Shown in pieces: positions 10,701 to 25,700 of a stretch of 64,000 nucleotides of DNA; position 1 is the first letter of the stretch, and the number at the start of each line of letters is the position of its first letter. The stretch spans positions 3,555,001 to 3,619,000 of the forward strand of contig WPIO01000002.1 in NCBI GenBank assembly GCA_009760855.2, given 5' to 3'. A model generated the notes under the pieces. It ran no database searches. It saw only the letters and a program-made list of their open reading frames with translations, and was not told where the DNA came from. Source of the stretch: Cristatella mucedo. Lineage: Eukaryota; Bryozoa; Phylactolaemata; Cristatellidae. The position numbers and the translations under genes are program-made.

Positions 10701-13700
10701 TTTTGAGACGGTCAAATGATACAGCAGGCATAAATTACAAGTGAACAACCTTGAGTACAGTACAGACCTGATGCCAGTGAAGTAGCATTTTAACCTAGAA
10801 TAATTTCATGCAAACATACAAACACACAAACAAACAAACACACACACACAATTCTGATAGCCACAATAGTATGGGACAGATACAAAGAGAAGAACTTCAT
10901 TGAGCAGCAATAGAATAATTTCTAAACACACAGCTACCAGGAGCCGTCTGTTGTGGGTATGAGCTCGAAACAGAATTAGCCTCTCAATTACCGGCTCAGC
11001 GCTTTATCGATCGAGCTATCGAGACGAAGCATGAATGCACATGTGCGAGCTATAATACCTATAATCATACATACCTTTTAAGAACTCGGCCACAGCACTG
11101 TCATCACTGAGCTCGACAATCTTAGGTGAGTCAAAGCTGCTGCTTCCCGGAGAGGATGGTGACAGGGACAACCGCAGCATCGCAGAAGCCGGAAAGAGCG
11201 GAGGTGCACCAACAATGAAACGTACAACCCGAGGTGTGTCGTCAGCTTAAAAAGAGCAACCCATTTATGCATACCACATCATAGAACAAGCCTAAACGTC
11301 ATAGAACAACATGGCAGGATTTCTTAATAAAATAACCAATCTCACTGACATCACTTATCTAAATAGTTCAAACAGTACAAAAATGGATATTTAAAGAAAA
11401 AAGATAGCGAATGTCTAGAACAGGACTGAAGGTATTATCTCAACTGCATTGTTAGCGATTGCTTCACATCAACTGCAAGTGTCCCACAAAAGCATTTTCT
11501 AGAAATGTTTCTATTTACAGCCCACTTTAGGCATTGTCCAGCCAACAAATAAAGCAAATAAGCAGTAATTGAGTTTATGCCTTACCAAAATGATCCGGTG
11601 CAATCTCTGAATCTAGCAGGGAAGTGTCAACAGGGCTTGTTTCTGCTATTGTACGCAAGTAATCTTCATTGTTTGCTCTATGTTCAGAAGTGGCATCAGA
11701 AACTGTAATGATTGGGTCATTGGCTCTCGTGGCCACAGGTTGACAATCATCTCGGCCGACAGCTGCATCAAGGATCTCTGAGGCATCTCCTTTTTTTCTG
11801 GCAGGCATAACAGAGTTACTCCCGATACATGTCCTAGTCGGGTGAGATAAATCAGAATTGTCGCCAACACTAGTCCAACCGGAAGCAAGGCTCCTGTTTG
11901 CAAACGACGTTGCTTCCTCAATGACATCACTCTTTACCAACATCTCCTTGTCCTGAGTGGATGCAGAATAATTTCTTTCATGCCGCATGATTGTAATGTC
12001 GCCTGTGGCTTCTCCTCCTAAAGTCCAAGCCTCTCGATTGCTTATTATAGGTGGACAACTGGCTTCCTCAGTCACAGATGAATGCAAAGACGACAGAGCA
12101 GGAACAGAATCACCAGAAAAATGCACACGAGCATCCATTCTAACGCCAGCATAACCCGTAGCTGTTCTTCGCTCATCATCGACAAGTTGCAAATCTTTTG
12201 GAGACACGGAACACCCACCAAGAACACCACTGTCACGGAGGTAAGTTCGGAAAAGTTCACCATATGTCGCCCCACTCCGAGTAGTGTCATTACCAGCTTC
12301 AGGCTTGTCCTTTTGATGGCTGTCTATTGTGATTATATCAACTTCTTCATCATCGTCTGATATTGCAGCTTAAAGGAAAGATAAGCATAAGCAGATTACA
12401 TAAAGATAATAGTAATATTAATTAAAACTATTGATATATAGCCCAGAGGGCTAGTCCATTCTAATAATAACAGTAGTAGTAATAATAACAGTAAGGTATC
12501 TGCACACAACTCTAAGGGAACTAAACCTGTTTCTTGGCAGTTTACATATGTTAGAAAGGAAACATGCCAGTTGGTTAGCGATAACATGCACCATGTCAAC
12601 ATGAATAAGCACATGCACGACAATTCATACGGATTGTTCAAAGGCTGTGAGCGACAGGAGGTTTTTGCCTTTGTTTAAATTGCGTCAAGTCAGGAGATGT
12701 CGTGACGTCAGTTGGCGTGAGTTCCATATTTGAGGAGCACAGAAATAAAGGAACAGTTTCTAAAGGATTTGAAGTTACTTAGAGGCACAGCTAAGCGACT
12801 TGAGTCAGAGTAGTGAGTGGTACGATGCCTAGCCTGGTTGGGAGTAGTTCTGTTAGGTAGGCTAGAGCCAGAGAACAAAGTGACCTACAAGTGAGTGAGA
12901 GCATTTAAGTCGATATGCTGTCGATTGTGAGCCAGTGTAGATCGGTGAGACGTGGTGGACTGAAGAAGTTTCGACGTTTACGACAGACAAGCCTTAGCTA
13001 CCGAGTTTGCAACAACAGTAAGTACCTCAGTTAAAGTTAAAGCAGTGTTGATAGGATGTCACAAATCCATGGACCAGCCTGGTGGTGGTATCGCTGTCTA
13101 AATAAGTTCACATTTAAGTGATGCTACGATGATAAAAGTGGACAGACTTGACTGTGATGCTGAAGTGATCATCTAGTCAAAGGTCACTTTGGAACACGAC
13201 ACACTGACTGCATGCAGATGCCACAAGCAATATGCTAGCCAAGCCAATTTTTAGGGTTGTTTTTCAATTTATGGTTAACACTAGGTTTGCACATTTAATA
13301 TAATGTAATGCATCTCCATCTGTAACTCAGCAAAGCCGAAAAGACTAAGCACGTATTATGCTGGAGAATTTTCTATAGCCCACTTAAAGCCTAAGCAGAT
13401 TTCAGTACGCATGACTAATAAGTTAGTTTTAACATCATTCAATTTAAGAAAGTTTGTTGCCATCCAAGAGTGATTGGTCATAAATACATCCTTCAAGAGA
13501 GTCTAGCAAGTTAGACGTGTCTTTGCAGGGATCAAAGTACAGGTACAACTGTATATCATCTGCATAAAGCATAAAGCCTATATCGTGTTTAGAGATTTAA
13601 GCACATGAAGCATAGTACAAATTACAAAAAATCCGAAATTGGCCCAGCAGATATCCCTGAACTGCCCCACTTAGATATGACCTAAACATTTCGGTGTAGC

Positions 13701-16700
13701 GCCAGTGATGCCCAGACGAGACGATGGGTAGTAAAGAAAGATTCAATGATCAATAGTCTGAAACTCTGCCGAGAAATGAAGCAGAACTAACAGAGAGACT
13801 CTACACAAGTCAGTGTTTCTGAGGAGGTCGTTAGACACTTTCAAGAATGCTGACTCAGTGGAGTCATTACTTCTAAAATCCGACTGGACTGGGCTGGGTT
13901 TGAAGTTTTGATATCCACACAGGCCTATAAATATTAATGCACACAAGGAAAGTCCCAATTGTGGATGCATCTGGGTTTACAAGCAGCTAACAGTTCAGGA
14001 TTGACATAAATACCAATAGAAATGAAGGATCACACCATGTGATGACATATAGACGTGGTTACGATGAGGCATACATAAACAAACAAAATCAGCTGCAGCA
14101 TGCCCAAGGCAAGGGACTTCTCCGAAGGCATTCCATTAGACCTCAAAGAAGAGTGCAGCAATAGTAACATCGCTGTGTAATTGAAATGAGCAAACGTTGC
14201 CTCACGTATCATCTGGCTAAGCATGCTAGGAATAGCGCCAAGGCCAAGTGTTTAGGCTGCCAGAGCAAGACATCTAGCCGTGAGGACCGTCTGGTGATGG
14301 TTGGTTATTCTGTGCGATAGGAAGGCCAGCTTGGCAAAGCTAGAGCCCTCGATGAAAGCTACTACAGAGACCAAAATTAGCAGTCAAACGGTGTGGTGAT
14401 TTCGGTTAAACAGTTTTGCTATACATGGCATCAGAAATCCTAGAACAGTATTATCTACAATCACTGACATGTATAGCAATACATATCTAAGCAAAATCAG
14501 AAATGAACTCCTGCAGTGGTGGACAAGCAGAGCTGAACTTACAATTAAATTTCACGTTATATAGTTCATTTGTATAGCTGATCTGTCAAGTATTGAGTGA
14601 GCTATGGAATTTACCAGGCATAAAGCTACACTGCAACTGATTCTGTTTAAAAGTTACAAGCATATACTTCAACAAGCTGCAAACATGTACCTCGATGTAC
14701 CAAGATCCAATAAGTTGGGATACGTTAAACATGATGCAGAGATTGGTAAATTGGTTATTTTTTAAATATGCTGCTTCTAGTTTACTTTCTGGTTAGACGT
14801 GGTTTTAACATTCATTTTTTCTTTTAAGTTGTCAGAATTTCCTATCCCATTTGTAACATTTTATAATAAAATAATACCTTCGTACAGTGCCTTCAGAGAA
14901 CCCAATTTTTTCTAGGCATTTTACACATGCTGTAAGGAAGTATGAACGTGAGGTTAGTAGTAACATGCACGGTGTCCACATGCATAATATTGTTAGTGGT
15001 AACATTCATAGTGTGAACATGCATTGGCACACGAAGGAAAAATCACAGGGACCCAGCAAATGCTGTGAGAAACAAGTGTGTTTTAGCTTCTTTTTAAATG
15101 TCGTAAATATTTGTCTTTTGAAAGGCTTACTAAACAAATATCCGATCATTCGACCAATCTCCTCATTATTTCGTCGACGCTACCCATGCAACTGCAACAA
15201 GATTAGTGACCGTCTGGAGTCGAGTCACCCACAAACTTGCTGCCACGTCATCACTTGAAGTGGTTAAGGATGGGAACCTGTGATGACTGACGAAAAAGAT
15301 AGGAGTGCTCTGGATCAGGTTCTGAAAATATCTGGGCAGTCCAATTCTGATTGGAGGCATGCAGGTGAGGCCCGACAATCAGAAACTGACCAAAATAATA
15401 GCATGAGTGTGGCATGTATGACAAGGCCAGTATATGGAACCATGTAAGTTCAGATGGCAGAAATACAGCACTAGTGAAAGCTGCCAATAGAAAGATAGCA
15501 GCTAAGCTTTTGACAACTGGGATATGTGGACATTAGCAGACTGTTGCATTCGCACCTGAGGCAGGGATCTGGTCAGCTTTCCTGTTCAAGCAGATCTCGG
15601 GGAGCCATTTATGTGAAGCTAGAAGTCCTGTGGTTAGAAATGCTGTGATGCATAAGGCTGCACTTGGACTACATGGCCATCTTATACTGTGCTGCCATTA
15701 CTACCTATGGTAATTCAAATTTAAATTTTCAATTACGTGCAACTTTTCGTCCAGTGTTTCTATTGCATCCTCACACTGCTATTTTTGCAGCTGCATAAAT
15801 AGCAGTTCCTAGCAAGTAGATGAGCGCCACATACATACCGGGCTATGGGTTGAAGCTGCATCATTTCTATTATTTTACTTCTACCAAGTAAAAATTAAAA
15901 CGATCTCCGGTTCTACGATCTCTTCTGCTGTCAGGTAAGGCGGATAGACTGATTTCCTGACAGCGACTCCAAAAAGTTCGAGCAGTGCGGACATGTCACG
16001 CTCTAAGCTAGTTCAAACTCGAGAGAGCTAGCTACTCATTGAGGTCCAAGGCTTGCTATATCCAACTGCAGCTGATGCAGATGAAGGCGTTTGTATGAGG
16101 CCTGACATTCCACAGCTAAAATCTATCCAGCACAGTCAACTCAGCAGGTGCTGGGATATACCTGGTTGAACTAAATTGCATCAGCAGCTGCAAGCACAAA
16201 ACACGAGTATGGCAGATGTCTGAACAAAATTTGCAAGGGTAGAGTACATACATCATGATACAATGCCTGCAATGCCTAAAAGGAACGAAAATATCCAGGC
16301 AAGCAAACTACTGGATGCTCACCGCCTCAGCGGGTTCGCATAATCACGCACAGAGTGATGCTCTCATTTTTAAACAGCAGTGCAGAATACAAGCAATTGC
16401 TTTGCAGACAGCAGCTGGCCCATTCATACCAATGTATTAATCCCATCTAGAGTAATCGGGATGCTATATAAAGAACAAAAGATTCGATTCCCGACAGACA
16501 ATTATCCTGCAAAAATCTCAGTTTACTGCATTCTAGATTTGGAGGTGGATAGCATGATGATTCGGATAATAAACTAGCACCTATGCACATGTGGACAGAA
16601 AGAGTACGAAAAATGAAGGCTGCATAGAGAAATAAGCAACAGTATAACAATGGTCAACATGTAACATATCAGAAAGAGATGAAACCAAAAAGGCATTTAC

Positions 16701-19700
16701 AGTTCTGGCACAGAAACTTTGTGCACTCTGGGAATCTACTCACATGTCAAATATTGCAGTGCTTTACAAATTCATGGCCAAAATATACTACCATAATGTA
16801 TTATTAATGCAAGGATTGCAAATTCGGAATGTCACCATCTTGGTTTACCTAAAGGGTGTAGAAAACAGGCAAAATTAACTTGGAGCAGTTTACTCTTTAT
16901 TTGTTAATCGACTGGAGCCATCACAGCTCCTTCAGCAAAGGAAACACATGAATGAACCTTTGAGGTTTGTTGACTAGCCTTGCAACCCTAGTCATCATTA
17001 GCTGCAGAGGCTAAAGGGCTTTCTTCGGTGGCCCAGCCAAAACTGAATTGTAGTAGTCCAGCCTAGACAGAACCAGAGAGTTAGTTTGAGCTTTAGCAAG
17101 CCACCGTGTTAGACAGTCTCTAATCTTCGAATTCCCAGGGATCGAACGCCTGGCTAGCTGTGGAAGCAGTCTTCTTAATGAAGCTTCAAACATGAAGAAG
17201 TTGTATAAGGGGGGGGGACACATAAACTCTGAGCATAATGATGGCCGAACTACTGCATCACCAATTAGAAGAGCCAAGTCTCATAATCCAGCCACAAGCT
17301 TGGGGCAGCCTATGAGTATGAGTTCTGATTGATCACTTTTAAGCTTAGTAAAGTCGGCCGATATCCACGATTGAATGACTACAAGGCTAGCATTCAGTTT
17401 ATCGGTACATGTGGCAAGCATTGAGCCTAGGTAATAATTTTAAACGAATTCTCAAATTTCTTGTTTATCAGAAACACTTGAGTAGTTTTTCCTTTCTAGG
17501 TAATCATCAATTTATTGCATCGTTTCGAACTGTGTCAGGCCTGTGGTTATGCATGCTCGAAATCGCATGCTTAATACGCTTGGTGATTACTGAGAAAATG
17601 TCCGACCACGATTGCCGAAATACATTCTTATAGAGGGGGTGTATCCAATAAATCTTTTTGTACCAGCACTGCAGTGGCAGCAATTATAGGAACAACAATG
17701 ACATTCTTAAGAAGACTTACCCTGTCGGACGGTGTGAGCATACACATCCTTTGGTGGTGTTCGCCTTATCCGTTCACGCGACAGAAAAGCATTCTGGCCT
17801 GTGTAATACATTACAGGTAAGATATGCATACAACAAACTTTATTTCGAAGACAAGCCATAAATAAGGACAATAAATACAAAGAAGCACATAAACACAACT
17901 GCGAATACTTTGCATAAGCAGTGGCTGGTATAAAACATTTTCGTGTCCCTATGAATTTGAAAAACCAAGTAAATAGTGGCAATTTAAATATTTGTGCAAC
18001 TACAAATGAAAGAAGTGATGGCTCTTCTTACTTAAAAAATTGGGATTCGTTAAGAAAGTATGCACCAGTCATACTACCACACTTGAATCCTGAAATGTGG
18101 ATTTACAGGTTCAAAAAATCAAAGCGATTAGCAAATGATTATGAACAAGGAATGTGGCAAGTAAATATAACATTTGCTCGAGCAAAATCTGAAACTCTAT
18201 GGAGATATTGATAGCTACTGCAAAAACCACATGCTCAAAGAGTCACCCAAAGAGTATACGATGGTGACATCGATGAGAATGATTAGATATATTTAGGTAT
18301 GTACATAGACTGCAGCGCAAAAGTATCGATAAGGCTGTCTAAATGGCCATGGAGCCAACAAATTCGATTTTCTGGTAAAAAAATGCTATGGCAACCTTCT
18401 GTAATCATGCTACCAGTGCTCCGAGCCTCGGATCCACATCATGACAGATCTGCTCAATGGGCTTCAGGTCAGGAGAATGGCTAGGCCACTTTGTGACAGT
18501 ATTGGCTCTAAACAAAATTCAACAATGTGGGGGAAAATATTAAATATAGTTAGCTGTACACTTACGGTCAATGTCTTTTTGAAATCGAAAATTTACCTTA
18601 GTGAAGACTTATTGAGCTAGGTACTGCTATGTTCCTGAGTAGTTCTAAATAAACGCCTTATTTTACGATGCCATGTTTCTGCAACGGAAGTAGTCTCAGA
18701 CAATGACTTCATTGCCACCCAATTTTACGGTCTCCTGATGACAATTATCATTTAAACCCTCAGTGATAGATGCATGTCGTTGATAGATGCAGTCGTTGAT
18801 AGATGCATGTACTGCATACGTTTGCACTTACAAAATATATTGAATTGATTCTAGTTGCTCCATTCAACTTTGCTATATCGACTTAGGTCATATATGCTCT
18901 TGTCCTAGACCATTGCAAATGAGGAGATTGGACTCTGTGTTTGATCGTAGTAAGTGGCTTCTTTTATGCATCCGAGCAAACATTCCTTGTCTATCTAGTC
19001 ACTCACCAGTCGTATCCATACCAACTAGCTTGCTAGTAGAGGTCTTTAGGCTTCGGGCACGAACCCTTGCAGAAGTGAAATGATACCTAAAGCTTACTCT
19101 TTATTAGTCTGTCCTCGTAGGTTGAGGTGACAAGAGGACACCCGGGTCTCTTTGCATTATCCACAGTACGAATAGAATCGTAGCCATCTTCTTCAGGTTA
19201 TACCGTACCAAAGTCTAAAGCCCACAACTGGCCTTTATAAAGGTGGTCAACTCGCAGATCTTAGGAGGCGGGCCGATTAGCAATAGTGTCAGGTTAGGAA
19301 ATGAGCATAGCCCGTGCACTGCAGTTTGGGTACTTCTTCGAAAGAAGTCTAAGTACCTCCTAAAAAGCAGGCTATGCATGTAGTGGTTTTCAAGGCACTA
19401 TAAACTGTGATTATAAACTGATTATATAACTGTGATATAAACTGTGGTAACTCACCATTTATAAATAAATTTAAAGGGTCGAAGACGCATTCTCCCTTTA
19501 GTTTCTGTTGCATACACTGGCATGTGAAAATGTCATCAAGCATGGTACTATTTTCATTGGGCACATCTGTTCTCTGTGCTTCGTTTAAAGGTTAACGGTA
19601 GAATGACTACAACTCATTCTAAACAAGGAGTTGCCACAGGTCGCCGATAATGTTGCATCCGAGTGCATGTATGCTGGTATGTATTTACACCTGCAATGCC

Positions 19701-22700
19701 ACGAAGATTAAATGGGTGCTATGCTAGAGAGCTGTCCTCATGGAGTGCTTAAAGCTGTATGGCAGTCAACAAACTCTATCTCAGTGCTTAAAGCTGTATG
19801 GCAGTCAACAAACTCTATCTCAGGCAACACAGAGAAAGTGATAAGCATAGCTGAGTCAGGACGGCAGTAGAAGAAGTGAGTGGCATGACAGTAGCAGCTA
19901 AGGGAGGGTTGGAAAAGATTTGACAGAGTTGGCAGTAAGAGAGAAGATGTCATTCTGTAAGAATTTTTGATCTAAAGTCTACAATCTTGGACCCGCAGAG
20001 CAAATTATTCTGTCGCCAATGGTCTTTAAGCAAAAGAATAAAATAGTGACCAAGTTACCTAATTCTGAGGTAGGATTTTCCAACATCAGCCCATCTATGC
20101 CAGAATTGTCCTCATCCTCATCTTCCTTGCCACCCATCAGTACAAAGTTGACAATCTGGAAAGATAGATCTGACGATCCTTGGAGAGCAAGAACAAAATA
20201 TGCAATAACACTGATGACACTACAGCTAGAAGTAAAGCAAAGATAAAGTAAAGCACTGGCATATGGTTAAGGGTGAACACACTACTCAAAGCAGTTCACA
20301 CTAAAAACGTTCACTCAGCAAATAACACATCTCAAGGAAGACAGCGAAATAAAAAGAAGGTTAATGGATGTCATCGGTCGATGTAGCAGCACAGTGATAG
20401 CAAAATGGAGGCTAGAAAACTTCTGGGCCCTAAAGCAAAAGGCTGCACATAAAAAGACCCACATCGGTAAGCCTAGCATAGATGTGCAACACGGTCTGTC
20501 AAGCAGGAACAGATGCAGGCTGAAAGTATCGTTACTAATGATAGCAGCTGACTTAGCAGAATACCAAAATTAGTTCTGCAAGCCCACACACAAGACAGAT
20601 GCACAGTAGCTTAACCATGGATGTAGAATATGTTCATTAGAATGGTGAGCAGCAATTTAGAAGGTAGTATGCCAATAACCAATACCAACCTTGTCGGCTA
20701 GGGCTTCATCAGCCCGTGCTTCGGCGGTCGACAGCTGCTTCCTTTGACCGGCAAGCCCTTGTGCCAAAGCTGCTTCGATCTTCGGGGCTACAGTCTTTGA
20801 TAAGGCTTTGCTTCGTGTCTGGCTGGCCACGGCATCATTAACTCTGAGGTTAGAAAAAATTGAATGCCTGAGCACATAGTATTATTTGTACTGCGAGATC
20901 ACAAGTACAAACACACATGGACTTCTACGACGTTGCTGCAGTCCATCTGCACACACATGCCACGGCAGTTTCTCCACAACAGAAGCCCAATAGCTGGCAC
21001 CTAAATCTTATGGAATGAGCAGGGCTACCAATAGATCACAAATTCCTGTGGGATTATGGTTCTAATATCACGTTTACAAGAGAGACAAGATGCAGCTACA
21101 ACTTAGTTTAATAAGCATTTGCACATGCTCACAACTCTTGAAATACTAAATATCATTCAGTGGAGAGACAATCAAAAGAGTAGGAAACTCGATTTGGGCT
21201 AAAGAACACATGGCTATTGCCATATCATTGGCGACTGGAAGGTAAGTTTAATAATAAATATACCAATACGCTAGAGGAGAGCACCCCACTGACTAGGAAG
21301 AAGGAAATTTCCTGCTAATAAGCACAAAAATGATCAGCCTTCATATTCTCAAATATTCTACAGCAAAGCCTTGCCAAACCGTCAGTAGCATTTACAGGTG
21401 TTTGGCAATAAGTAATCCAAAAGTATATTGCAGCACACTAGCACCGACTTTAAGCATGCAAAATAAACCAAAGTTGAAAACGATTTTCAATTCTGATGTT
21501 TCTGAAGGTTTATAAGCTTGCACCTGGATGTGCTAAAGTACAATTTAAAGCCAAGCAATACTTCACTTGGTGACCCAGTGAAACTCTAACGTCAGGTAGC
21601 CTTACAGATTACCAAAATTTTTCACTCCTAATATCTATTCATGAACAATATTAGCAAGGATAATAATAATAATAACAAATTTGCACAGCACCATAAGATA
21701 ACCTTATCTATTTCCGGGCACTTTACATATGCTGGAAATAAAGCATACCAGTTGGTTAGTGATAACATGCAACATGTCAACACATACAAGTGCACCAAGG
21801 ATAATTCACATCGATAGGAATAGCGAAAATGCAGTCAGGAAACAGGTATGTTTTTTATAGCTTTTTTGAACATCGTCGAGTTAGGGGATGTCATGACATC
21901 AGTCGGGAGTGAGTTCCAGGTTTCAGGAGAATAAGAATAAGGAGGCATGGTCTCCAATGGATTTGAAGTTGATTACAAGCACAGCTAAATGACTCAGAGT
22001 AAAAAAGTGGGTATTCCAACGTGAAGTTTGATTAATGAGTATTTCCAATAAGTAGGCCAGCGCAAGAGAATGAAGGAACCTAAAAGTGAGAGACAGAACC
22101 TTGAAGTCGATATGCTGCTTGATCAGAAGCCAGTGCATGTCGGTAAGAAGTCGTACACTATAGAGTTTTACACCAACTATAGGTGTCGTACTGCATAGGC
22201 AGGAAGACCTGAAAAGGATAGTTAGACAACTGCATAGACCAGTTTTCCTGTGTGGTATCCCTATTTAAGCAAGCCAAAATGTTCGCAATATTCCACAGCT
22301 GAAAATAGGTTAATTTCTTTGGAGCTAATGTGGTCCTCAAGTAAGAGGACATATTGGAACAGGACCCCTTGTATAAAGAGGAAACCGAATATAAGCTAGC
22401 TGAGCCCATTTTGAGAATGAAGTTTTCCGAGCAGCAGTAGGTTATCCATAACCAGTACTTTGGTTTTTATCGTCATTCAACTTGAGAAAGTATACTGCCA
22501 TTCTTGTACACATCACAGCAATACATGCTACAAAGGAGTTAGGAAAGTTTGAGAGGCTTGAAGGCAGAGATATATCAAAATATAGGTACAGCTGTGTACC
22601 ATCTGCATAACAATGAAAGCTTCCACTATGCTTGGCATTGACATTGACACATTGACACTATGGAGATAGTTGACTTTAAAAAAAGAACTAGAACAAAATC

Positions 22701-25700
22701 CTGGGACAACTAATATTTACTTCAAAAACTTCAAAAGCACATGAGATGACCTGTCCCCATTGACATACAAGCTCTGAAATTTCCTACTGTACGAAAATAG
22801 GACCATTCCAGTGCAGTTCTAGTAATGCTCAGACAAGACGAGACACTCAAGAATACTTGATGAGCAATAGTATCTAATGCTGCCGAGAGACCCAGCAGAA
22901 CTAGCAGTGACACTTCACTTAAGTCAACATTACTGAGAAAATCGCTATATGCTTACACCATAACTGACTATGGGGAATGCTTATATATACAAACTAATGG
23001 AACTTACTTCCAAGGTTTAAAGTTATTATATAAGAGTCTAGCTAGTTTGCAATAACTGGTTCGAGTGTCGATAGGACGGTAGTAGGGAGACCGGGCAGAA
23101 TCTGCCCGAGTTCTCCTGGTATAGTGTCGACTCCTCAATGGCAAGACTAACGGCAGACTATTTGAAGAATGTACGAACTAGACCCGAGGCTAAGGACATT
23201 TTTTGTTAGTTATGCACGGCATCAGTAAATTAAGGCATCTAAAAAAGACAGCAGTAAGGTGTAGAGGGTAAAAGTCTTCTTATACTGAGAAATGAACTTC
23301 GAGATAAGGCAGGTTTGAAAGTGGACGTTTAGGTCGAGGAAGGAACAGAGAATGAAGAGTCCAGTGTTGGAGTGTTACACGGGCGACAAACTATCTGATC
23401 TAATCTGGTTCTACAGTACCTGGACGTGATAGCCCAAGGGTAAGGTGCTTGCTCTTCACGACCAAGGTCGTGGATTCGAATCCTTCAGTGTGCAATCCTT
23501 TATTGCCAACTGCAAGTGGTGGTGATAGCCATTAAGGCTCTTCAACCGCTATACAAATGAGGCTGTTAAATCAGCTATTTTTTAATCGATCCTCCTGTCC
23601 TGTAGGCACTCCTTTGAGGGCTTTTTTTGGCTGGCAGAGAATAGTGAGGTGCTTCCGAATAACAAGAAACATAATTAAGCATTTCATATCAGACGGCTTA
23701 CCGGTTAGACGTGCCAGGTTCCATTTGTCTAGCCAGCTGCTTTCGTGCAGCTGTGGCAGCTGCAGGCTCGGCAGTGTGCCTCGGCAGCTTTGAGCGCTTG
23801 AGCCGACCGGGCCCGCTTGGCAGTGACCCGGCTGAACTCAAGCCTGACCGATTGACCGACTGGTGAGTTACATTTTGATTCGGCAAGTTTTGAGTTGCTT
23901 TTTCGATGTTTGCACTGGCACCATTAGGAACATCAGTAGCAAGCAGTGGCCTCTTGAAGCTAGGAAATAAAGTAGCATCCATTGCGAGAAACCAAGTGGT
24001 AGGTTGCGCGTTTATTCATGTACAGAAAACAGTGCTGATGTACTTACAAAGAAGACAAGCGTTCCGAAGGTATGGCTGAAGATTGAATCAAAGGGCTAAA
24101 TGCAGCAGGAGAACCTTGGGCAAGTGGCGAAGGCCTTATACTGCTGGCACTCACTGCTGAACGAATCACTCTTGTGGCCACTTCAGGCGATCCTATTTAA
24201 TAAATTGCTATCGATTAGGTATGTCAATGCAAGTAAAACTATTGCTGGCCCGGCACAGAGGTAGGTAACAAGGGCAAGCATAAATGTATCTACAACTGAA
24301 TCAAAGTCAAAATTTTCACCCTACTCGTAGGTGCTACTAGCACCAAGAGGCAATTTAGGACATCAGCTTTGTCAACTGTTGTTACTATTGACCAGAACCA
24401 ATTTGGCAGAAAAGACTATGTGGCCTGCCTCATAGATATCTTTCTGGACTTAGACCATGGGCACCTCCACTAGAAAGCAGCACGGCGACTGTCAACGTCA
24501 ATGCAACCAGGCTATGATCAAGTGCAAGCAAAACATAGTCATGGCACAGTGATGAATGTGCAGTTGGGTCATTCTATTTCACATGTAATTGCTACGATGA
24601 TATGTCGTGTAAAGTTGAGGTTAGGGCTGGACCAAGTTCAAACATTGGGATGTAAAGCCATATGGTCAGCTACTAGTATTATTAACTACTAAAGCATATA
24701 TCAGAGCAACATTGCAGATACCTCAAAAGCCTTCTCACAAGGCCGAATGTAGACACTGTGCAAGCTGCCACTAACCACACTTGCATGGTAACCCTGTGCA
24801 TGTCACCCCTAACCGTGTTATTCTTGTTGGTATTGTATATCTTGAGCATTCTACCACTAATCATACGATCGTGCTTCCTTTGCAGCAAATGTGAAGTGCC
24901 TAGAAAGAGATTAAGTTCTCTGAAGAAGCTTTATCAAGTGTATTATTATTATTATCATAGTTTGCTTTTCATAGTGAGAAATTATTCTTAGACAGCAATC
25001 ACTCTCACCTGGAGTGAGCTGCAGGCTTAGCTTGACAACAGCAGGATTCTGAACTTGAGGCGATGGCACATCAGGTTGCTGCTGCCCAGCAGGCTCAGCA
25101 TGCAGGTTCATCCGTGTAGCAGTGGGTGTATAAGGTAGCATACCAAAGCCAATACTCTAAAGGAGGAAGAGAAAAACAACCCGAATTCAGCAAAGGTTAG
25201 CCAATCAGAAGCAGATAAACAGCTTATGTCCCACAAAGAAGAGCTTACGGCTTGCTTTGGTGCTGAACACTCATCCGGAAACAGTAATGCATCGAGCTTC
25301 TTGCTCATGTCTGCAATGTTCTTCTTCAGGTCGGGAACAACGTCGTTTACCAATCGAAACCTAAGGACGAGCAAGCAGATTCAATACTCGTGGAGCCGAG
25401 AAATACCAGTGACTGTGTATACAGGCATTACTTGGATTTCCTTTTAAATTACTTTTCGAAGTAGACTAGGACACTGGGCAAAAAGCATCCAGACACATTA
25501 ACATAGCACTATGTAACTAGATGATACATTCTTATGCACAGTTAAGACATGCAGAGTAACAAATCAGGGAAAACATAAAAGGATAATGCTACAAATGAGA
25601 ATACTATTATATACTTATACACACTGATTAAAGTTAGCTTTACTAAAGCTATCGCACAGCACAGGGAAAACACTTAACCAGCATACACCAGGTAAAGGCT

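Noticed and set aside
18940-19690. Possible solo LTR or LTR-retrotransposon remnant (ggcgacctgtggcaactcc on the minus strand near 19625-19650)
   Set aside because: No matching LTR pair, target duplication or polyprotein motif could be found.
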